NCBI GenBank assembly: GCA_002392545.1
Contig: DGHF01000130.1
Span: forward strand, 1 to 10,402
Direction: 5' to 3'
Length of the DNA stretch: 10,402 nucleotides
From: Ruminococcus sp. UBA3855
Lineage (GTDB): Bacteria; Bacillota; Clostridia; Oscillospirales; Ruminococcaceae
Below the pieces are notes generated by a model. That model was not told the origin of the DNA and made no database searches. It saw only the letters and a program-made list of their open reading frames with translations. This document shows positions 6,243-10,402 of this stretch, in pieces (within the stretch, counting starts at the first letter, position 1; each line of letters opens with the position of its first letter). A program made the translations under genes and the position numbers.

Positions 6243-7222
6243 TCTGTTTCCGTCCCCTTCTCTTCCATACGTTCACGATAAATTTCTTCATTTTCACGCA
6301 TGAGATAAATCGGTCTGTGTTTGCTTTCCAGATACGTCCTTGAAAGGTACTGCCCTAAAATTCCCACACAGAACAGATTCAAGCCGGATAACAGGCTGAA
6401 AATACACAATGCTGCCAGAAATCTCAAATCCGGTTCGGGTACAACTATCGCCTTCACAATCAATACTATCAAAAAAACAATTGCTATCATCAGAATCAAT
6501 GCGCCTAGTATTGCCGATATGGCAAGCGGAGCGGTGGAAAATGCAAAAATTCCTTCTAATGAATACTTGAATAATCCCCAGAATGACCATGAAGATGTAC
6601 CGGCTGGACGTTCCACATTTTCATATTCGATGTACTTTGTCCGGAATCCTACCCAACTGAAAATACCTTTGGAAAAGCGGTTATATTCGTGCATATCCAG
6701 AATGGCATTGACCATCTGACGGGTCATGAAACGGAAATCCTGCGCACCGTCCACAATTTCAGTTTGTGAGATTTTATTCATGATTTTATAGAACAGTCTC
6801 GCAAAGGCAGAACGGACTTTTGATTCTCCCTCACGGCTGACACGTCTTGTAGTTGCACAGTCAAATTCCCCATCTTTGACATAATTATACATTTTTGGAA
6901 GAAATGCAGGGGGATGCTGTAAATCCGCATCCATCACAACCACATAGTCACCCCTTGAATTTTCCAGTCCGGCATACATTCCGGCTTCTTTTCCGAAATT
7001 ACGGGAGAACGAAATATATCTGACTCTCCCATCCTGTAACGCCATACTCCTGAGAATTTCAAGTGTCTTATCTTTTGAGCCGTCATCAATGAATACCAGT
7101 TCAAACATCAGTTCAGAATGTTCATCACGCATCTGTTGCATGACCTTTTGAATTTCCTCATAGAACATGGGCAATACGTCTTCCTCATTGTAGCATGGAA
7201 CAATAATTGAAACTAATTTCAT
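6239..7222 (-). CDS. Family 2 membrane glycosyltransferase (GtrB/DPM-like)
   Basis: This 327-residue protein has a cytosolic GT-A domain followed by two membrane helices, the layout of GtrB/YkcC/ArnC-type enzymes. These move a sugar from a nucleotide donor onto polyprenyl phosphate. Motifs are SIIVPCYNEED (5-15), VFIDDGSKDKT (43-53), the metal-binding DADLQHPP (98-105), GAQDFRFMTRQ (159-169) and a GTSSWSFWGLFKYSLEG segment (208-224) near the membrane. Helices fall at about 231-259 and 266-291. ATG at 7220-7222 has AGGAGG 7 nt upstream. It is the first gene after the promoter at 7259-7287 and overlaps the next gene by 4 nt. The sugar and acceptor cannot be told from sequence. No flippase or sugar-modifying gene sits beside it, apart from the unknown anchored protein downstream. 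Confidence 0.93.
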   Translation of the reverse strand: MKLVSIIVPCYNEEDVLPMFYEEIQKVMQQMRDEHSELMFELVFIDDGSKDKTLEILRSMALQDGRVRYISFSRNFGKEAGMYAGLENSRGDYVVVMDADLQHPPAFLPKMYNYVKDGEFDCATTRRVSREGESKVRSAFARLFYKIMNKISQTEIVDGAQDFRFMTRQMVNAILDMHEYNRFSKGIFSWVGFRTKYIEYENVERPAGTSSWSFWGLFKYSLEGIFAFSTAPLAISAILGALILMIAIVFLIVLIVKAIVVPEPDLRFLAALCIFSLLSGLNLFCVGILGQYLSRTYLESKHRPIYLMRENEEIYRERMEEKGTETE

Positions 7223-7258
7223 TCAGATACCTCCTGTCGCCCATACCAGTACATTCTT

Positions 7259-7287
7259 ATCATACTACATATTTACAAATAATGCAA
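7259..7287 (-). promoter_or_regulatory. Sigma-A-type promoter for the glycosyltransferase-purine transcript
   Basis: On the minus strand, TTGCAT (7282-7287) and TATGAT (7259-7264) are separated by exactly 17 nt of AT-rich sequence. They match the -35 and -10 consensus in four and five positions respectively. Transcription would start near 7252, giving a leader of about 30 nt before the glycosyltransferase ATG. That is too short to hold a purine riboswitch. It is the best promoter in the window and lies downstream of the mrp terminator, so it probably drives the whole downstream gene series. Confidence 0.75.
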
Positions 7288-7404
7288 GGGGTTTTTGAGA
7301 AACTTTTTTTCCTTAAATTTTACTATGTCAATTTTTGCCTAAATTAGGGGAATTTCCTTTCAATAAAAAATTTGGTGATTTTGCACAAACTTCGTAAACC
7401 GCAC
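7288..7404. other. AT-rich intergenic spacer upstream of the promoter
   Basis: This non-coding stretch separates the mrp terminator from the promoter at 7259-7287. It contains A/T tracts and a small palindrome CCTAAATTAGG (7338-7348), centred about 55 nt upstream of the -35 box. It also holds a perfect TTGACA on the minus strand (7326-7331) that has no partner -10 at normal spacing. A regulator-binding or UP-like role is possible. I see no gene or structured RNA in it. Confidence 0.45.
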
Positions 7405-7440
7405 AAAAACAGCGACTGTCACCCACTCCGAGCGACAGTC
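7405..7440 (-). terminator. Rho-independent terminator after the Mrp-type ATPase gene
   Basis: On the minus strand GACTGTC (7434-7440) pairs with GACAGTC (7414-7420) around a 13-nt loop. After GCTG comes TTTTT (7405-7409). The hairpin starts 8 nt after the TAA stop at 7449-7451. A 7-bp stem followed by a short U run, with no further gene before a new promoter, fits an end to the uvrA-cls-mrp transcript. The spacer between stem and U run and the large loop make it a moderate, not textbook, terminator. Confidence 0.65.
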
Positions 7441-7448
7441 TGACGGGA

Positions 7449-8273
7449 TTACTCCCCGATAATTGTAGCAATGGCAGGGTCGAGCGCATCGGATTCATGC
7501 AGTTCAATCACGCCCATGTCAACACATTTTGCAAGTGCAGAATCAAAGGGAATCTGTGCCAGAAGTGGAATACCATATTCTTTTGCAATTTCGGCAGTGT
7601 GGCTTTCGCCATAGACCATAATCTTTTTCCCGCAGTCCGGACAGACGGCATAACTCATATTTTCCACAATTCCCAATACCGGAATATTCATCATGTTTGC
7701 CATCTTGACAGCCTTCTGCACAATCATAGATACTAATTCCTGCGGAGAGGTCACAATAATGATACCATCTACCGGAATACTCTGGAATACGGTCAGAGGA
7801 ACGTCACCAGTTCCGGGGGGCATATCTACAAACATATAGTCTACGCTGTCCCAGATAACATCTGTCCAGAACTGCTTGACAACTCCGGCAATGACAGGTC
7901 CTCTCCAGACAACAGGGTCTGTATCATGCTCCAGCATCAGATTCACGGACATAATGTCTGTGCCAAATTTCGAACGTGCCGGAATCATGCCAAGTTCATT
8001 CCCCAGTACTCGCCCCTTAATGCCAAATGCTTTCGGAATCGAAGGACCTGTGACATCCGCATCCAGAATGGCAGAATGTTTTCCGGCTCTCTGAACACCA
8101 ACCGCCAGCATGGACGAAACCAGAGATTTCCCCACTCCGCCCTTACCGCTGACAACAGCAATGACTTTTCCGATTTTGCTTAAATCATTGGGCTTTTCCA
8201 GCAGGCTCTGCGGAGCAGTTCTCTCTGAACAACTGCTTCCGCAGGTACTGCAATCATGTGTACACTCACTCAT
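7449..8273 (-). CDS. mrp: Mrp/Nbp35-family Fe-S carrier P-loop ATPase
   Basis: The protein has 274 residues and belongs to the Mrp/ApbC/Nbp35 group of cytosolic ATPases, known or thought to hold and pass on 4Fe-4S clusters. The deviant Walker A loop GKGGVGKS is at 43-50, DADVTGPSIP at 71-80, the Walker B/switch region DMPPGTGD at 150-157, and the cluster-bridging CPDC at 211-214. An N-terminal extension carries four cysteines (C4, C8, C11, C15) before the ATPase domain. This recalls the ferredoxin-like N-terminus of Nbp35 and is absent from short ApbC forms. There is no N-terminal DUF59 (MIP18) domain. ATG at 8271-8273 has AAAGGAG 9 nt upstream. It follows the cls-like gene after 52 nt and ends at the terminator (7405-7440). 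A role in maturing Fe-S enzymes, possibly including PurF, is only an inference. Confidence 0.93.
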   Translation of the reverse strand: MSECTHDCSTCGSSCSERTAPQSLLEKPNDLSKIGKVIAVVSGKGGVGKSLVSSMLAVGVQRAGKHSAILDADVTGPSIPKAFGIKGRVLGNELGMIPARSKFGTDIMSVNLMLEHDTDPVVWRGPVIAGVVKQFWTDVIWDSVDYMFVDMPPGTGDVPLTVFQSIPVDGIIIVTSPQELVSMIVQKAVKMANMMNIPVLGIVENMSYAVCPDCGKKIMVYGESHTAEIAKEYGIPLLAQIPFDSALAKCVDMGVIELHESDALDPAIATIIGE

Positions 8274-8306
8274 TTTTTAATACTCCTTTGAAATTGATTT
8301 TATATC

Positions 8307-8322
8307 AAAGCCATAAGGCTTT
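8307..8322. repeat. Small hairpin between the cls-like gene and mrp
   Basis: AAAGCC (8307-8312) and GGCTTT (8317-8322) form a 6-bp stem with an ATAA loop, just after the cls-like stop (8326-8328). On the minus strand the following bases are GATATAAAATC, too poor in U for a confident terminator. It may weaken read-through from cls into mrp. On the plus strand it is followed by two T, but no plus-strand gene lies upstream of it. Confidence 0.35.
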
Positions 8323-8325
8323 TTA

Positions 8326-9840
8326 TCATAGTAACGGCGCAAAAATGCGCAAAATAAAACTGGAAATCCGTTTTCCGAGAGGTCTTTCCTGACAGTCTTT
8401 CAGGGTGATTTCTGTGCAGTGTTTCAAGGACTGCTGAAAATCGTCCCTGACTTTCTGCACCATGTGACCGCCGTAAAATACGGAGGCACATTCAAAATGC
8501 AGGTAGAAACTTCTGTAATCAAGGTTAATCGTCCCCACAACAGAAATATTGTCATCTGCACAAATATTCTTTGCGTGAATGAATCCGGGGGTATATTCGA
8601 AAATCCGCACACATTCCCCCAATAATTCACGGTAATAACTCCATGCAGTACTATATGCATACCATTTGTCGGGAATATGCGGTGTCATGATACGTACGTC
8701 AATTCCCTTCCGTGAAGCAAGCCCTAAAGCAGTTATCAGCTCATTATCCGGCATTAAATAAGGGGTCATGATATAGACGTATTTTTTCGCCTGACTGATA
8801 ATATCAAGATAGACATTCCGCCCGACATATTCTCTGTCCGTGGGAGAATCGCAGAAAGGCTGTATCCATCCGTCATTCTCTGTAAAATCGAGATGTTCAG
8901 GGCGGAACTGCTCTAAATTGATTTCATCCCACAATTGCAGAAACATGACTGTAAAACTCCATGCTGATTCTCCACGGCACATCATACCGCCGTCTTTCCA
9001 GTACCCGAACCGGAGTTTCTGATTGATATATTCGTCAGCGATATTGATACCGCCTGTGAATGCCGTCAAACCGTCAATAATCAACAATTTCCGGTGGTCT
9101 CTGGTATTCTGTGACGAGGACAGAAACGGCTTGAAACGATTGAACACACGGCACTCAATTCCAAATTCCGCCAAAGATTCAAAATACCCCGACGGCATCA
9201 AAAACTGTGTCCCGAACCCGTCATATAAAATCCGCACGGTTACACCATGAGAAGCACGTTCTTTCAGGAGTTTCAGAATCTCTTCCCACATATGTCCATG
9301 TGCAATGATGAAAAATTCCAGAAAAATATATTTTCGGGCTTTGCGGATTTCGTTTTTCATGCTTTCAAACATTCCTTCCCCTTCAGGGAAATAATCGGCA
9401 ATGCGGTTTCTGTAAAGCGGATACCCTGCGAATGCAGTCAGATATTGAGCTAATCCGGCATATTCAGGGAATTTCTGCTGTAAAGCGGTCTGCATTCCGG
9501 CATGATGGGGTAAAAATGGTCTTGTTTCCTGCAAACGCTGAGAATACTGTTTTTTAAGGTTTCGCTGTCCGACATCTGTTTTCACAAGCAAATAAGTCAG
9601 ACCTGCAAACAACGGTACAATCAGCATCGCTGCCAGCCAAGGCAATTTATAGGACGGATTTTCCGGACTGTTCAGGATGCAGAGCATCAGCACAAAATTC
9701 ATTGCTACCAGTAAACTGTATACCAACAAATAATGCTGACTTAAAAATAAAATCGTCACAACCAGTACAATAATTTGTATCAATAATAATATCACAAACA
9801 GCGTATTCCGGTTAAATAACAAACGAATGATTTTCCGCAA
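8326..9840 (-). CDS. cls: Cardiolipin synthase-like phospholipase D protein
   Basis: The protein is 504 residues, typical of bacterial Cls. Hydrophobic segments at about 12-33, 37-56 and 67-86 anchor it in the membrane. The two phospholipase D catalytic motifs are complete: NTRDHRKLLIIDG (245-257; His249, Lys251, Asp256) and IHAKNICADD (421-430; His422, Lys424, Asp429). Each is followed by the usual Gly-Gly-Ile-Asn or Gly-Thr-Ile-Asn segment. Such enzymes join two phosphatidylglycerol molecules into cardiolipin, releasing glycerol. The start is TTG at 9838-9840. It is preferred because AAAGGGGTG lies 7 nt upstream, and no ATG occurs before the second helix. It sits 19 nt after uvrA, so the two are probably co-transcribed. 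Several cls genes per genome are common, so substrate range is less certain than family. Confidence 0.93.
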   Translation of the reverse strand: MRKIIRLLFNRNTLFVILLLIQIIVLVVTILFLSQHYLLVYSLLVAMNFVLMLCILNSPENPSYKLPWLAAMLIVPLFAGLTYLLVKTDVGQRNLKKQYSQRLQETRPFLPHHAGMQTALQQKFPEYAGLAQYLTAFAGYPLYRNRIADYFPEGEGMFESMKNEIRKARKYIFLEFFIIAHGHMWEEILKLLKERASHGVTVRILYDGFGTQFLMPSGYFESLAEFGIECRVFNRFKPFLSSSQNTRDHRKLLIIDGLTAFTGGINIADEYINQKLRFGYWKDGGMMCRGESAWSFTVMFLQLWDEINLEQFRPEHLDFTENDGWIQPFCDSPTDREYVGRNVYLDIISQAKKYVYIMTPYLMPDNELITALGLASRKGIDVRIMTPHIPDKWYAYSTAWSYYRELLGECVRIFEYTPGFIHAKNICADDNISVVGTINLDYRSFYLHFECASVFYGGHMVQKVRDDFQQSLKHCTEITLKDCQERPLGKRISSFILRIFAPLL

Positions 9841-9859
9841 TGCTCCGCACCCCTTTGAT

Positions 9860-10402
9860 TTATTTTAGATAAGGGGCAAGAAATTTTCCAGTATAGGACT
9901 CTTTGACCTGTGCCACTTCTTCGGGCGTTCCCTGTGCGACAATCCGACCGCCACCGTCACCGCCTTCAGGTCCTAAGTCAATAATATGGTCTGCCACCTT
10001 GATTACATGCATATTATGCTCAATCACAATGACAGTATTCCCAGTATCGACTAATCTCTGCAAAACTTCCACAAGACGGTGAACATCTGCCGTATGCAGT
10101 CCGGTTGTTGGCTCGTCAAGGATATAGACGGTTTTTCCGGTTGCCTTTCTTGACAGCTCCGTGGAGAGTTTCACACGTTGCGCCTCACCGCCGGAAAGTG
10201 TGGTTGCAGGCTGTCCGATTTTGATATAGCCAAGCCCGACTTCCTGCAACGTCTTCAATTTTTTAGCAATTTTCGGGATGTGTTCAAAAAATAAAACACC
10301 CTCGTCAACGGTCATTTCTAACACGTCATGAATGGATTTCCCTTTATAATGAACTTCCAGTGTTTCACGGTTATAGCGTTTACCTTTGCACACTTCACAA
10401 GG
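9860..10402 (-). CDS. uvrA: UvrABC excinuclease subunit A, C-terminal 180 residues
   Basis: This is the end of UvrA, the dimeric ATPase that finds DNA damage and loads UvrB in nucleotide excision repair. The frame is open to the window edge and begins PCEVCKGKRYNRETL, the second half of a UvrA zinc finger (two Cys, CxxC). Further on are the ABC signature LSGGEAQRVKL, the Walker B VYILDEPTTGLH, and the D-loop and His switch region IVIEHNMHVI. These belong to the second ATPase half. Compared with the usual length of about 940 residues, roughly 760 residues lie outside the window. The protein ends normally (FLAPYLK, TAA at 9860-9862). The next gene starts 19 nt later, with no terminator between. 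Confidence 0.97.
   Translation of the reverse strand, partial: PCEVCKGKRYNRETLEVHYKGKSIHDVLEMTVDEGVLFFEHIPKIAKKLKTLQEVGLGYIKIGQPATTLSGGEAQRVKLSTELSRKATGKTVYILDEPTTGLHTADVHRLVEVLQRLVDTGNTVIVIEHNMHVIKVADHIIDLGPEGGDGGGRIVAQGTPEEVAQVKESYTGKFLAPYLK

Noticed and set aside
7223..7258. Purine riboswitch in the leader of the glycosyltransferase-purine transcript
   Set aside because: The leader after the likely start site is only about 30 nt, too short for a purine aptamer plus expression platform.
7291..7310. Possible plus-strand terminator (GTTT/AAAC stem followed by seven T)
   Set aside because: The stem is only 4 bp and all but one pair are A-T, and no plus-strand gene lies upstream to be terminated.
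8325..8350. Possible mrp promoter at the end of the cls-like gene (TATGAT at 8325-8330)
   Set aside because: The -10 is good but only a poor TTGCGC at 16 nt could serve as -35, so I did not list it as a promoter.

Overview
The window reads as a chromosomal segment of a low-to-moderate G+C Gram-positive bacterium, most likely a clostridial gut anaerobe of the Ruminococcus/Oscillospiraceae type. The clues are strong AGGAGG-like ribosome binding sites, the gene order purE-purC-purF-purM, a Bacillus-type iron-sulfur PurF, and the unusual Met-Gly-Gly start of that PurF, which I associate from memory with this group. No database was consulted. Every convincing gene lies on the minus strand, so the region is read from high to low coordinates. 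I see no mobile element, CRISPR array, tRNA or rRNA.

Unit 1 (10402 down to about 7405): the 3' end of uvrA (nucleotide excision repair), a TTG-started cardiolipin-synthase-like membrane phospholipase D protein, and an Mrp/Nbp35-type P-loop ATPase with an extra N-terminal cysteine cluster. Gaps are 19 and 52 nt. A hairpin followed by five U residues just after the ATPase gene ends this unit.

Unit 2 (about 7290 down past position 1): an AT-rich spacer carries a good sigma-A-type promoter (TTGCAT, 17 nt, TATGAT). It drives a GtrB/DPM-like membrane glycosyltransferase, then a membrane-anchored WG-repeat-like protein overlapping it by 4 nt, then purE, purC, purF and purM. Two paralogous small membrane proteins (DUF3592-like) and the start of an unknown gene cut by the window edge follow. 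I see no convincing terminator or second promoter inside this unit, so cell-envelope and purine genes may share one transcript. The purine genes cover PRPP to phosphoribosylamine (PurF), FGAM to AIR (PurM), AIR/N5-CAIR to CAIR (PurE) and CAIR to SAICAR (PurC). PurD, PurN, PurL, PurK, PurB and PurH must be encoded elsewhere or be absent.

The most notable point is PurF. Its phosphoribosyltransferase half and all four presumed Fe-S cysteines look intact. The glutaminase nucleophile Cys is Gly, and the other glutamine-binding motifs are also degraded. An in-frame stop just upstream excludes a longer N-terminus. It looks like an ammonia-dependent or partner-dependent amidophosphoribosyltransferase. 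I did not find a clear multi-gene novel defence or mobile system.
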